Counted from the first letter of the stretch, positions 16,068-25,593 are shown. The stretch is DNA of 64,000 nucleotides from Bacillota bacterium (GCA_023436065.1 JAEZKU010000024.1:186001-250000); one strand, 5' to 3'. A program made the numbers and translations. The notes: a model not told the origin generated them from the sequence alone.

Positions 16068-17747
16068 TTAATCAGTTAATCGGATATCACCGCTCACGGT
16101 ACTGATCATCAGTTCGCTTCCCTGTTTGCCGTAGGTGTATGTTCCGGTTCTTAAGTTACTCTGAAGCATATCCTGGTATCTGATATTCAATACACCCGTA
16201 GTAGTTCTTGACTCGATACGATATCCGTTGCCGTAATTCTTCAGACCAACCTTAATATTGCCGCTGGTGCTATTTGACTCCAGTACAACATCTCCTTCAC
16301 ACTTAGCATCCACATTACCGGATTTCGAACTGACATGGCATCGTTTTATATTGACATCAAGGGTAATGTTGCCACTGGTGCTGCCGACTACCAAACCATC
16401 ACCACAGATTTTCTGAAGTTTAATTTTACCGCTGATACAGCTGGCATCCGCATTGTTCATGTTCATATCATCGATATCGATATCTCCGCTGGTACTCCTG
16501 ATTTTGCATTCACTAACCTTCACCTGACTCAGTTCGATATCTCCGCTCAAGGAGCTATTATCGATGATATCGGCTGTAATGTTACACGCTTCTATATCAC
16601 CACTGCCGCTTTTCATTGACAGAAACTTTACATCGATTCCATAGGCGCTGATATCACCGCTCATGGTGCCTGCATTAAGCTGAACACTGTTGATTGACTC
16701 CAGCTTGATATCTCCGCTGGTACATTTTAGCCGCAAATCTGTTGAATTCACCTGTTTGAGTGAAATCTCGCCGCTTGCCGCTCCCACGATGATTCGCTCT
16801 GCTTTAGTATCGTACAGCTTAATATCACCACTTGTTGTTTTTACGTCCACATAATTCATTGACTCCGGAAGCTCCACATGGATGCGCATGGAGTTATGGA
16901 TCATGTGAAACAGGAATACAGCTTTTCCAATTCTGCGTATCCCTGCATAAATCGTATTTCCTTCTTTATAACTGTAGAATTCATAGAACTGTTTCTGTCT
17001 TTCATTACCATCATTAACGTAGCTGATATTAACTTTCTTATTAGGGGATTTTACTATCGTAACATCTGCACATTCAGCATTGATCACAAGATTTAAGCCA
17101 TCGCCGGGTTTCTTTTGCTCGGAGGTGTCCTCTGTTGCCGTGTCGGAACTCTCTATCGTTTCTTCTGTACCCTGTTTGTCATTTTCAAAATCATAGCTTA
17201 CGTTACTCTTTTCCCCATCCCCGGGCTCTTCACCGGTTTCATAACTCTTTGTTACATTTTCCGAAGAACCTTCCGGATTCTTGCAGTTAAAATCAAATGA
17301 ATTCCTTAAATAAGTATCAGTGAAATTATTAATGGTAGAGGTTGCCTGCTCCAGCGTATTCTTTAGTGAATGTCCCAGCTCAATCACATCGATTTTACTG
17401 ATTGCTTCACCTGCTGAATCCAATGCACTGTTGATTGCATCGCCAATCTTTTCACCATCAAAACCGGGAATATTAAAGCGTCTCTCCCCTGACTTTTTCT
17501 CATCGGAGCTTGATTGATTGTTGTTTTCATTCCCTTGTTTGCTATTATTTGTCTGATAAACCTCTTTGATTTCATTCACCAGATCTTCTATTGATCCCAG
17601 TTCCTCACAGATTTGCTCTTCACTCTTACCCTTCTCAGCACCAACCTGAAAATGCTCCTCATAATCTGATACGATTTCGTTCATCATACTTTCTTCCGTA
17701 TCCTTAAGAGCTTCCTTTAAAGCGTTTAAATATTCTATCTTGTTCAT
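16068..17747 (-). CDS. DUF1700/HAAS plus DUF4097 beta-strand repeat protein
   Basis: 559 residues. Residues 1-65 (MNKIEYLNALKEAL, EELGSIEDLVNEI) are a HAAS/DUF1700 helical domain often paired with PadR. A polar, acidic low-complexity stretch follows to about 210. From about 215 to the end there is a DUF4097 right-handed beta structure with ~20-residue repeats each containing S/TSGDI or SGNI (for example TTSGDIKL, TSGDIDID, STSGNITLD). No membrane helix or signal peptide is seen, apart from a short hydrophobic strand near 275. Related proteins (LiaX, YvlB) take part in envelope-stress responses. It is 13 bases downstream of the PadR gene, so an operon; function by family is inference. Confidence 0.82.
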   Translation of the reverse strand: MNKIEYLNALKEALKDTEESMMNEIVSDYEEHFQVGAEKGKSEEQICEELGSIEDLVNEIKEVYQTNNSKQGNENNNQSSSDEKKSGERRFNIPGFDGEKIGDAINSALDSAGEAISKIDVIELGHSLKNTLEQATSTINNFTDTYLRNSFDFNCKNPEGSSENVTKSYETGEEPGDGEKSNVSYDFENDKQGTEETIESSDTATEDTSEQKKPGDGLNLVINAECADVTIVKSPNKKVNISYVNDGNERQKQFYEFYSYKEGNTIYAGIRRIGKAVFLFHMIHNSMRIHVELPESMNYVDVKTTSGDIKLYDTKAERIIVGAASGEISLKQVNSTDLRLKCTSGDIKLESINSVQLNAGTMSGDISAYGIDVKFLSMKSGSGDIEACNITADIIDNSSLSGDIELSQVKVSECKIRSTSGDIDIDDMNMNNADASCISGKIKLQKICGDGLVVGSTSGNITLDVNIKRCHVSSKSGNVDAKCEGDVVLESNSTSGNIKVGLKNYGNGYRIESRTTTGVLNIRYQDMLQSNLRTGTYTYGKQGSELMISTVSGDIRLTD

Positions 17748-17760
17748 AACTCTCCTCCTA

Positions 17761-18063
17761 TTATAAAATATTCTGAACTACAGCCACAAAATCCAACCAT
17801 TCTTTTTTCAGTGCAATCTGATATTCCCGTCCCTGATCTGTTAAATGATAATATTTTCTGGCAGGCCCCTCACCGGACTCCACCAAATAGGTTTCAACAT
17901 AGGCATCATCCTTTAACCGTTTTAGGATAAGATATAATGTCCCTGTTGAGATTACCATTTGCTTTGAAATTGCATCGGTTAATTCATAACCATATCGGTC
18001 CCCTTCCACCAGTTTCGAAAGCACACATAATTCCAGGACTCCTTTTTTAAATTGTGAATTCAT
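17761..18063 (-). CDS. PadR-family transcriptional regulator
   Basis: About 100 residues. The PadR winged helix is recognisable: KKGVLELCVLSKLVEGDRYGYELT, ISTGTLYLILKRLK (recognition helix) and the wing GEGPARKYYHLTDQG. The ATG at 18063 has AAAGGAG 8 bases upstream, so the in-frame start at 18081 is unlikely. It forms a two-gene operon with the HAAS/DUF4097 gene, a common pairing, and probably represses it. A perfect palindrome (18178-18191) lies upstream. Confidence 0.92.
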   Translation of the reverse strand: MNSQFKKGVLELCVLSKLVEGDRYGYELTDAISKQMVISTGTLYLILKRLKDDAYVETYLVESGEGPARKYYHLTDQGREYQIALKKEWLDFVAVVQNIL

Positions 18064-18177
18064 CTTCTGACTCCTTTCCACCTGATAGTGATTTGATTTT
18101 TATAGTCTCCGAGAAAATATAATACTTATGTAGTCATGCTTAACTATCATTGAATTATATTTTATCACTAGCTATTA

Positions 18178-18191
18178 TATATTGCAATATA
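18178..18191. promoter_or_regulatory. Palindrome TATATTGCAATATA in the padR-xpaC intergenic region
   Basis: A perfect 14-base palindrome in the 325-base gap between divergent padR and xpaC. It is a reasonable PadR-type operator candidate, but the surrounding DNA is very AT-rich, so chance is possible. Confidence 0.35.
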
Positions 18192-18319
18192 GTGTTTTAT
18201 GTTATATATTATTTTTAATCTATTCTTAATAAATACCTGTTGTAAAAATATTTTTTTCTGTAGCCGGAAGGAGTACGATCATTATGAGCTAACTTAGCAA
18301 AATCTCACTATATTTTAAT

Positions 18320-18348
18320 TTGTCAATTTAGATACAATCAGTTATAAT
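18320..18348 (+). promoter_or_regulatory. Sigma-A promoter for the xpaC-telA operon
   Basis: TTGTCA (18320-18325), exactly 17 bases, TATAAT (18343-18348), 40 bases before the xpaC ATG at 18389. Confidence 0.75.
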
Positions 18349-18388
18349 AAAACTAATTATATGGAAACACTTGGGTGGAGGAAATACC

Positions 18389-19741
18389 ATGAATAGAAGA
18401 ATAGGCGATGAGATCAGGGATATTGTACAAAACGCTATCAATACCAGTGATTTTCGTCAATTAAATAAAAATATTTCAGATACTGTGAATGGTGCTCTGG
18501 ATGAGGTGCATAAGGCACTATTTAATCAGGGCGATCGGCATAAGCCTGATATGGATATCCACGTGAATACTCCCCAGGATAACAGTACACGTACAGACAG
18601 CTTCACCAATCGTAGTGGACAGGCTAATCGCAATTACCGTAATTATCGTTATGATAATCGATATTATCGACGTAATAACAACCAGAGACAGGACTTCTCC
18701 TACTCTGCCGGAGCCAATCATAATATGACAAGGCCTCAGACCTCGATTGATCGGTCCCGATCATTTCCGGTAGTGCCTGTAGGAAAAGTGTCCGGAATTC
18801 TATTGACTGTGTTTGGTAGTATCGGCTTTGGGATTACCGGACTTGCCATGGTAACTTTATGTATCATAGGGCAAATCACTGCCAGTATCGCTTTCTTTGG
18901 AACGATTGCCCTTTATCTTCTGCCCTTGTTCTTTATCAACCTGATCTTATTATTCAGAGGCTCACGGATCAGAGCAAGGTTTAGAAGGTTCAGAAGATAT
19001 ATCGGAATCTTTCAAAATCACGGTTATTATACGCTGAAGGAATTATCCGACCACTTAGGCATGAGTAAGAAATCCTTAATAAAGGATCTTCGGAAGATGA
19101 TTTCAATCGGTATGTTTCCGGAGGGACATATCGATAAACAGGAAACCTGTATCATACTAAATCGTGAAAACTATCTGAAATACTTAGAGCTGCAGCAAAG
19201 CGTACAACAGCAGAAAGCGGTTGTACAGGAAAAAAGCAGCACTGATCAGGACAGTGACACAGCTGATTTGCTGGATGAGGAAACAAGGGCAGCAATTGAG
19301 AACGGACGCTCCTATATCCGCCAGATTAAGGAGGCAAATGATGCCATCCCCGGAGAAGCAATCTCAAAGAAGCTGCTCTATCTGGAAGAGCTCCTTGATA
19401 AGATTTTCAATTATGTGGAGCAACATCCAAATCAACTGCCACAGATACAGAAGTTTATGAGCTACTATCTTCCGACCACTTTGAAATTAGTCAATGCATA
19501 TAAGGATTTTGATAAAGAATCCGTGCAGGGCGAGAATATAACCTCTGCGAAAAATGAAATTGATCTAACTCTCGATACGATCAATCACGCGTTCGAGAAA
19601 TTATATGACAGCTTTTTCCTGAATGCTGCGATGGACATCTCTACTGACATATCGGTATTGGAGACTCTTCTGGCTCAGGAAGGACTGACTAAGAAGGATT
19701 TTAAAACAAATCATACTATGGGAGGATTAAATAATGGATAA
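18389..19741 (+). CDS. xpaC: XpaC-like 5-bromo-4-chloroindolyl phosphate hydrolysis family protein
   Basis: About 450 residues from the ATG at 18389, with GGTGGAGG 7 bases upstream. An Asn/Arg-rich disordered segment occupies 60-120. Two membrane helices follow at about 138-195 (GILLTVFGSIGFGITGLAM and TIALYLLPLFFINLILLF). After them comes a winged-helix-like stretch (YYTLKELSDHLGMSKKSLIKDL) and a long helical C-terminus. XpaC was named from an indirect phosphatase phenotype in Bacillus; a true hydrolase activity is doubtful. The stop overlaps the telA start by 8 bases, so the pair is coupled, as in other Firmicutes. Confidence 0.85.
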   Translation: MNRRIGDEIRDIVQNAINTSDFRQLNKNISDTVNGALDEVHKALFNQGDRHKPDMDIHVNTPQDNSTRTDSFTNRSGQANRNYRNYRYDNRYYRRNNNQRQDFSYSAGANHNMTRPQTSIDRSRSFPVVPVGKVSGILLTVFGSIGFGITGLAMVTLCIIGQITASIAFFGTIALYLLPLFFINLILLFRGSRIRARFRRFRRYIGIFQNHGYYTLKELSDHLGMSKKSLIKDLRKMISIGMFPEGHIDKQETCIILNRENYLKYLELQQSVQQQKAVVQEKSSTDQDSDTADLLDEETRAAIENGRSYIRQIKEANDAIPGEAISKKLLYLEELLDKIFNYVEQHPNQLPQIQKFMSYYLPTTLKLVNAYKDFDKESVQGENITSAKNEIDLTLDTINHAFEKLYDSFFLNAAMDISTDISVLETLLAQEGLTKKDFKTNHTMGGLNNG

Positions 19742-20903
19742 TGCAATACCCACACTAACCTTGGAACCTTTTGAAGAGGAGTTCACTCCGGAGGTGTTGA
19801 AACAGGCCACCGACAAACCAGAGCTGCTTAAGACTGAAAATGTGAAACCTGAGGAAATAGTTTTTGATGAAAGCAGACTGTCACCGGAAGAGAAAAAAAT
19901 GGTGAATGATTTTGCTAATACGATCGATCTCACGAAATCCAACCTCGTTCTTCAATATGGAGTCGGTGCCCAGAAAAAGATTGCTGATTTTTCAGAATCC
20001 GCTTTAAACAATGTGAAGACTAAGGATTTGGGAGAAGTCGGTGAGATGCTCTCCGGTGTTGTGATGGAGCTTAAGAACTTTGATGCGGACGGTGAGGAAA
20101 AAGGGTTCTTTGGTTTATTTAAGAAGCAGTCTCAGAAGCTGTCTGCTATGAAAGCAAAGTATGAAAAAGCCGAAGTAAATATCAATAAAATATGCAATGT
20201 ACTTGAAGGCCATAAGATCCAATTACTGAAGGATATTGCCACGATGGATAAGATGTATGAAATAAATAAGACTTATTTCAAAGAATTATCCATGTATATC
20301 CTGGCAGGTAAAAAGAAATTAGCCATTGTTCGTTCCGTGGAGCTGCCTCAGCTCATCGAAAAATCGAATCAGACCAATCTCCCGGAGGATGCACAGGCAG
20401 TGAATGACCTCGTAGCCGTCTGCAACCGTTTCGAAAAGAAGATACATGATTTGGAATTAACCAGAATGATATCGATCCAGATGGCTCCTCAGATCCGTCT
20501 TGTTCAGGAAAATGATTCCCTGATGGTAGAGAAAGTGCAATCTACCATAGTGAATACAATTCCTCTTTGGAAAAGTCAGATGGTTCTTGCTCTTGGTGTT
20601 AATCATTCCGTACAGGCTGCTAAGGCTCAAAGGGAGGTAACCAATATGACCAATGAGCTCTTAAAGAAGAACGCGGAAGCTCTTAAAATGGCTACGATTG
20701 AAACTGCCAAGGAGTCCGAACGCGGTATTGTTGATATTGAGACACTTCGACTGACTAATGAGTCTTTAATATCTACTCTTGATGAAGTGCTTCGCATCCA
20801 GAATGAAGGCCGTCAAAAGAGAAAAGAAGCTGAATTGGAGCTGAATCGTATCGAAGGTGAATTAAAGACTAAATTACTGGAAATGACCGTTACAAAAGAA
20901 TAA
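19734..20903 (+). CDS. telA: TelA/KlaA toxic anion resistance family protein
   Basis: 389 residues, mostly long coiled helices. TelA landmarks are LSPEEKKMVNDFANTIDL near 45, GLFKKQSQKL near 125, MDKMYEINKTYFKELSMYILAGKKKL near 165, and the region NSIPLWKSQ-like, seen as NTIPLWKSQMVLALG near 280. Plasmid TelA contributes to tellurite resistance; chromosomal homologues are associated with envelope stress, antimicrobial peptides and bacteriocins. It is cytoplasmic by sequence and co-transcribed with the membrane protein XpaC. A strong terminator follows. The toxic-anion role is inherited from the family name only. Confidence 0.9.
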   Translation: MDNAIPTLTLEPFEEEFTPEVLKQATDKPELLKTENVKPEEIVFDESRLSPEEKKMVNDFANTIDLTKSNLVLQYGVGAQKKIADFSESALNNVKTKDLGEVGEMLSGVVMELKNFDADGEEKGFFGLFKKQSQKLSAMKAKYEKAEVNINKICNVLEGHKIQLLKDIATMDKMYEINKTYFKELSMYILAGKKKLAIVRSVELPQLIEKSNQTNLPEDAQAVNDLVAVCNRFEKKIHDLELTRMISIQMAPQIRLVQENDSLMVEKVQSTIVNTIPLWKSQMVLALGVNHSVQAAKAQREVTNMTNELLKKNAEALKMATIETAKESERGIVDIETLRLTNESLISTLDEVLRIQNEGRQKRKEAELELNRIEGELKTKLLEMTVTKE

Positions 20904-20908
20904 ATAAA

Positions 20909-20991
20909 AAAGAAACCCACTATGAAGTACATCCTTAATGTTAGTTTATATTTCCTAACATTAAGTGCACTTTATAGTGGGCCTTTTCTTT
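20909..20991. terminator. Long bidirectional terminator between telA and the response regulator
   Basis: AAAGAAACCCACTAT...CTTAATGTTAG pairs with CTAACATTAAG...ATAGTGGG, with T-rich tails on both strands (CCTTTTCTTT plus, TTTCTTTTTT minus). It serves two convergent transcripts. Confidence 0.85.
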
Positions 20992-21022
20992 ATCCTCAAA
21001 TGCTTTGATACATCAAAAAAGA

Positions 21023-21760
21023 TTACCGCAAGCTATGTGAGCTGACATATTCCGAATAGCTGACACCCGTGTATTTTTTGAAGCAACGTCCAAAATAGTT
21101 CGGATCAGGGATACCGACAGCATTGGCAGTACAGAACATCTTCTTGTTGGTTCCGGCCAGTCCAATCGCCCGTTCCATCCTGCACTTAATCAAGAACTCG
21201 ACAAAGCTCTTACCTGTCTCCTGCTTGAATTTCCGGCTAAAATAACTCGGATTAAATCCAAAATGCTGTGCCACGGAGGTTAGGTTGAGACTGGAATCTG
21301 TAAAGTTTTCGCGTAGATACTGCATGATCTGCTCGATATCAGTTTTTGTGATATCCCGCTCAATTTCATGGATACGAGTATTTTGCTTATCCAGCTCCCC
21401 CTTTATTCTGGTTAACACCTCGACCACTTCTTGTCGTACAAAGGGTTTCAGCATGTACTCTATCACCGGCAGGCGAACACACTGACGCGCATACTCAAAA
21501 TCATCAAACCCTGTTAAAATAATAATCATCAGGTCAGGATATCGCTCTGTTGCTACCTGTGTAAATTCTATCCCATTCATAAAGGGCATAGAAATGTCAA
21601 CAAAAACAATGTCTGGTCTGATCTCATCAATGATGTTAATCGCTTCTATACCGCTTGCCGCCTCACCTGCCAACTCCATATCAAGTGATTGCCAATCTAT
21701 GGATGCCTGTAACAGTCTGCGAGCAGACATCTCGTCGTCAATGATCATAACTCGGTACAT
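21023..21760 (-). CDS. AraC-type response regulator
   Basis: 245 residues. A receiver domain at 1-120 has the acidic pair IIDDE, phosphoacceptor Asp55 in VFVDISMPF, and LKPF near 105. A linker with coiled character follows. The C-terminal AraC helix-turn-helix pair covers 140-245: LNLTSVAQHFGFNPSYFSRKFK and GIPDPNYFGRCFKKYTGVSYSEY. Its start overlaps the kinase stop by one base (TAATG). It probably activates the adjacent sugar ABC operon in response to an extracytoplasmic signal, as usual for this YesN/YesM type. A bidirectional terminator follows. Confidence 0.93.
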   Translation of the reverse strand: MYRVMIIDDEMSARRLLQASIDWQSLDMELAGEAASGIEAINIIDEIRPDIVFVDISMPFMNGIEFTQVATERYPDLMIIILTGFDDFEYARQCVRLPVIEYMLKPFVRQEVVEVLTRIKGELDKQNTRIHEIERDITKTDIEQIMQYLRENFTDSSLNLTSVAQHFGFNPSYFSRKFKQETGKSFVEFLIKCRMERAIGLAGTNKKMFCTANAVGIPDPNYFGRCFKKYTGVSYSEYVSSHSLR

Positions 21761-23514
21761 TAATCTTCCCCCTCTGCTTCTATCTTCCTCATCTTGGGTA
21801 TATAGATATCAATTTCCGTATATTCCCCCGGTTCACTGTGAATCTGTACTACATTGTCGTAGTCATAATAATAGCGTATTCGATTGATGGTACCACGCAG
21901 ACCGAAGCCTGACAGTATCCTTGCGTCATCCTCCTCGCTAGCCTCCAGAACGTTCTTAATCTGCTCCTCACTCATGCCGACACCGTTATCGTATACAATA
22001 ATATGTAAACCGTCCTCTTCCATCCGGGTGGTGATACGAATAACGCACTTTTCCCCCTTGGGACGCACTCCATGATAGATACAATTTTCCACAAGCGGTT
22101 GCAGAATCAGCTTCGGAACTAAGCAGTCTAATGTTGTATCATCAAGAATATATTCATCCTCAAATATATCTCCATACCGCAGCTTTTGCAGGGAGAGGTA
22201 ATCCTGCGTAATGCGAAGCTCACGCTTTAATGGTATCTCGTGATCACCCTTACTAAGAAAATTGCGGTAAAAACTACCCAGTGTCTCCAGTGCATCATGT
22301 GCTTTACCTGCCTTCTCCTGTACTGCCATATAGCTGATCGTTTCTAATGTATTATAAAGGAAATGCGGCTTGATCTGCTCTTGAAGCACACGCATCTCCG
22401 CCTTCTGCACATTCTTTTCATCCTCTATCAGCCGATTAAACAGCTCGTTAAGATATTCTATCATGCTATTGTAGCTTTCAGCCAACCTGCCAATTTCATT
22501 GTTAGGCATTTCGGTATCAATCTCCTTAAGCCATCCCGATGACCGCGTGCGTTCCATCGCAGCGCCCAGATTTTTAATCGGCCGTGCAATGTTCACTGTA
22601 ATAAACCAGGCGCAGACCAAAGCTGACAGGAGAAATGCTGTCATTGTGATCATCAAGGCATAAATGGTATCCCTTGGTAATGCCTCTGCGTTCTTGGCGC
22701 TCGCGCATAAAACCACCAGCGGCTTAACGGCCAGTCTTCCGGTCAGAGTCTTCCTCTCACCATTTAAGCGAATATTCTTATATACCATTTTGTCGCTATA
22801 GTAGTCACTGTCATACAAGGTGCAGATTTCTTCATTCCCACACAGAAGTGTACCTTCACTATCCATGATACACATACCACTGGAATTCTGTAGCGCCAGT
22901 GTATCATCAAATACTCTGCTTGATATGTTCATAATCAGTATACCCAGGAGCTTTTGAGAATTAATGTCGTATATTGCACGTGAAATGGTAATAAACGTCC
23001 TGGTATTTTTCTTGGTAATCGTACCATTGCCATTAATTGAAATAACCGGTGTACCACGTGCCTCCAGTATCCTCGCACGCTCTGTGCTGTTTAAATCGAC
23101 AGAGTATTTACCTTCTCCCGTATTTACATACACACCATCGTTGCGGAAGACGAAAACAGAATCAACATAGCTATACAATGTCTGTATTTCATAGACGCCT
23201 TTTCGTGCCTCATATGAATTTTCTTTATCAACACTATTTGTTTTTAAGAACTTCACGACTCTGGTATTGAGCATAATCAGACGTGATAATGTATTGTAGT
23301 TTACCAGGCTTGCTCTGAGGGTGGATACCACGTTATTGACTGCAGTTTCCGAAGTTCTTATCTTGAAATCGTCTTCTGTTTTCGTAGTTATGATAGAGGT
23401 TGCTATCATAAACATCATGCAAAAAAATAACAAAAGAATAGCAAGCATTAACATAGTTGCTCGCTGCAGCGACATCTTATTATCGCGATTAAATCTTTTG
23501 CTGCCCAGCCTCAT
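21760..23514 (-). CDS. YesM-type sensor histidine kinase
   Basis: 584 residues. A membrane helix at about 18-42 is followed by an extracytoplasmic sensor of ~240 residues and a second helix near 282-305 (ALMITMTAFLLSALVCAWFI). The HAMP domain is IARPIKNLGAAMERT. The dimerisation/phosphoacceptor segment of the His_kinase family is EQIKPHFLYNTLETISYMA. An HATPase domain follows with NCIYHGVRPKG, YDNGVGMSEEQI and GFGLRGTINR. It is encoded just before the AraC-type regulator. The gene lies next to a sugar ABC transporter, so an oligosaccharide or its binding protein is the likely cue (inference). Confidence 0.92.
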   Translation of the reverse strand: MRLGSKRFNRDNKMSLQRATMLMLAILLLFFCMMFMIATSIITTKTEDDFKIRTSETAVNNVVSTLRASLVNYNTLSRLIMLNTRVVKFLKTNSVDKENSYEARKGVYEIQTLYSYVDSVFVFRNDGVYVNTGEGKYSVDLNSTERARILEARGTPVISINGNGTITKKNTRTFITISRAIYDINSQKLLGILIMNISSRVFDDTLALQNSSGMCIMDSEGTLLCGNEEICTLYDSDYYSDKMVYKNIRLNGERKTLTGRLAVKPLVVLCASAKNAEALPRDTIYALMITMTAFLLSALVCAWFITVNIARPIKNLGAAMERTRSSGWLKEIDTEMPNNEIGRLAESYNSMIEYLNELFNRLIEDEKNVQKAEMRVLQEQIKPHFLYNTLETISYMAVQEKAGKAHDALETLGSFYRNFLSKGDHEIPLKRELRITQDYLSLQKLRYGDIFEDEYILDDTTLDCLVPKLILQPLVENCIYHGVRPKGEKCVIRITTRMEEDGLHIIVYDNGVGMSEEQIKNVLEASEEDDARILSGFGLRGTINRIRYYYDYDNVVQIHSEPGEYTEIDIYIPKMRKIEAEGED

Positions 23515-23642
23515 ATCTACACCTCAATCATGCATTTTTGTATATAAACACAATTCCATACGTTATCGTATCACATCTTCTCCATATTTTCAACACAGTA
23601 GCTCCACAAACAGCCATAGCCATGTTTATCCTAATTCGGAAT

Positions 23643-23687
23643 AAAGTGTCAGCAAGCTGACACTTTCGATGCCTGCTTCGCAGGCAT
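23643..23687. other. Two adjacent perfect hairpins in the kinase-permease gap
   Basis: Hairpin one is a 24-base palindrome (AAAGTGTCAGC, loop AA, GCTGACACTTT; 23643-23666). Hairpin two is ATGCCTGC-TTC-GCAGGCAT (23669-23687). They stand in the 320-base gap between the histidine kinase and the ABC permease. They lie on the kinase-promoter side of the operon terminator, and neither is followed by a T run. No gene is visible in this gap. Confidence 0.6.
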
Positions 23688-23717
23688 TGTCCGACTGCGG
23701 ATTGCGATTTTACACAA

Positions 23718-23810
23718 AAAAAGGTCCCTGACTCTGTTAAGTAAGCTATTGAAACAGAGTCTGAAACCTATCTGATACAATTGAAAGTACGCTTTGCGAA
23801 CTTTTAATTG
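23718..23810 (-). terminator. Terminator region of the sugar ABC operon
   Basis: On the minus strand a first hairpin (CAATTAAAAGT / ACTTTCAATTG, 23778-23810) is followed by GACTCTGTT...AACAGAGTC (23730-23761). The second stem is extended by AGGT/ACCT and then runs into a T7 tract. It ends the three-gene ABC transcript. Confidence 0.8.
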
Positions 23811-23834
23811 AAATATACATATTATGAATTATCA

Positions 23835-24707
23835 CTAGCCCTTGATCGCTCCGGCAATAAAGCTCTCTTGGATCTTCTTGCTAAAGAACGCATAGAATAT
23901 CAACGTCGGGAAGGTTGCCATAACCAACGCTGCACCTATCGGACCCCAATCCGTCGTAAACTGTCCGGAAAGTGATTGTATACCGACCGGCAATGTCTTG
24001 TGTGCAGAATCACTGATAAAGTTATTTGCGAACATCAACTCGTTCCAGCACTGCAGGAATGTATAAATAGACACCGTTGCTACAGCAGGTTTCATCAACG
24101 GTACTATAATACGGAAGAATATCCTCCATGTGCCACACCCGTCGATACATGCTGCTTCATCAAGATCCATGGGCAATTCCTGCATGAAGCCTGTGCAAAT
24201 GAGTATTCCCATCGCCAAGGAGAAGGCCGTATAGGGAATAATCAGCGAAATATACTTATTCAGCAAATCCAGTCTTGAAAGGGTTACATAGATCGGCACA
24301 AGTGCTGCATGAATAGGAATTGTCAAACCAAGCATAAAGAAACTATTCATACGCTTCCTTCCCTGCCAGATAAATCTTGTCAGGGCATAGGTTGCCATAA
24401 GCGAAACAAGCATAACTATGAGAATAGTCACAACGGCAATAATAATGCTGTTTAAAAAGTATTTTTCGATATGTCCAATTTTAACTGCTCTTGCATAGTT
24501 GGACCATAGCCACTCTCTTGGAAGGCCGGCAACATTCGTGCCAAATATCTCTGTATTGCTCTTGAGCGAGAAGGTAAACATCCAATAGACAGGAAACAGG
24601 TTAATCAGTGCCCAGATACAAAATACTATGTATACCCAAACCTCTTTTCCCTTGCTTCCCTTCATAACGAAGGATTCACGTTGAGGTGCAGATTTCTTAT
24701 TTTTCAC
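23835..24707 (-). CDS. Sugar ABC transporter permease (MalG type)
   Basis: About 290 residues with six membrane helices. The EAA loop that contacts the ATPase reads EAACIDGCGTWRIFFRIIVPLMKP, near residue 190. I place the start at a GTG (24707) with AAGGAGG 9 bases upstream, just past the stop of the preceding permease; longer in-frame starts overlap that gene. It forms the second half of the membrane channel of a CUT1-type importer. No ATPase gene is in the operon, so a shared MsmK-type ATPase is expected (known for many Firmicute CUT1 systems). Confidence 0.92.
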   Translation of the reverse strand: MKNKKSAPQRESFVMKGSKGKEVWVYIVFCIWALINLFPVYWMFTFSLKSNTEIFGTNVAGLPREWLWSNYARAVKIGHIEKYFLNSIIIAVVTILIVMLVSLMATYALTRFIWQGRKRMNSFFMLGLTIPIHAALVPIYVTLSRLDLLNKYISLIIPYTAFSLAMGILICTGFMQELPMDLDEAACIDGCGTWRIFFRIIVPLMKPAVATVSIYTFLQCWNELMFANNFISDSAHKTLPVGIQSLSGQFTTDWGPIGAALVMATFPTLIFYAFFSKKIQESFIAGAIKG

Positions 24708-24711
24708 TTTG

Positions 24712-25593
24712 TTAATCCTCCTTATCCTTGAATATGCGGCCAATAATTATTGCAAATGCGAAGCACAAAATGATGAGCAGGAATGCGATCGTACTTCCCA
24801 TACCATACCGATTACGCAAGAACAACATACTGATCATCAGCGTACTGGGCACCTCCGTTGCGTGTAACGGTCCACCATTTGTTAATACATAGATTAAGTC
24901 GAAGGACTTAAGGGAGCCTGTTACAGCGAAGATAGTGCTAATCTTCAGAATAGGCTTTATGTATGGTATCACAATATAACGGTTTACCTGTCCCTCAGTA
25001 GCTCCATCAATCATTGCTGCCTCGCGATACTCAAGAGGAACACTCTTGATACCTGCGAACATCAACAGCATATGATAACCAACATACTGCCATAATGTAG
25101 GTACGAAAGCAGCTCCGAGAGCGGTCTTTACATCTCCAAGCCAAATCAATGCCCACTTCTCCAGACCTATAGCTCTCAGGGCTGAATTAAGTAGTCCGTA
25201 GGATGGATTGTAAATCTTCAGCCAGAGCTGACCGATAACAACAGTTGATATAAGAACCGGTATAAAATAAATCGAAAGAAAACCTCGTTCACCCTTTCTT
25301 CCCTTACCGAGAAGAAGTGCAAGACCCAATGCAACCGGTAACTGAACGACTACTGAAAGTAATGCTAAAAGAAGCGAATTACCCAGAGCTTTCACAAAGC
25401 CGATTGAGTTGCTGGTAAACAGTTCCGTATAATTTTCAAATCCAATGAATGTCTTTTCTCCAAAGCCTTTCCAATCAAAAAGACTGTAATAGCCCGACAT
25501 AAAGATCGGTGCAATAAGAATGCCAAGAAAAAGAACCAGCGCAGGGAGAATAAACAGAAGAATAGTCAGTTTATTACTATATAATTTTTTCAT
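24712..25593 (-). CDS. Sugar ABC transporter permease (MalF type)
   Basis: About 293 residues with six hydrophobic helices. The EAA motif is EAAMIDGATEGQVNRYIVIP, near residue 205, and LTNGGPLHATEV follows, as in MalF/UgpA permeases. The ATG at 25593 is preceded by AAGGGAT; the in-frame ATG at 25635 would place the start inside the intercistronic region without a ribosome site. It is the partner of the permease downstream and receives substrate from the lipoprotein encoded upstream. Confidence 0.92.
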   Translation of the reverse strand: MKKLYSNKLTILLFILPALVLFLGILIAPIFMSGYYSLFDWKGFGEKTFIGFENYTELFTSNSIGFVKALGNSLLLALLSVVVQLPVALGLALLLGKGRKGERGFLSIYFIPVLISTVVIGQLWLKIYNPSYGLLNSALRAIGLEKWALIWLGDVKTALGAAFVPTLWQYVGYHMLLMFAGIKSVPLEYREAAMIDGATEGQVNRYIVIPYIKPILKISTIFAVTGSLKSFDLIYVLTNGGPLHATEVPSTLMISMLFLRNRYGMGSTIAFLLIILCFAFAIIIGRIFKDKED

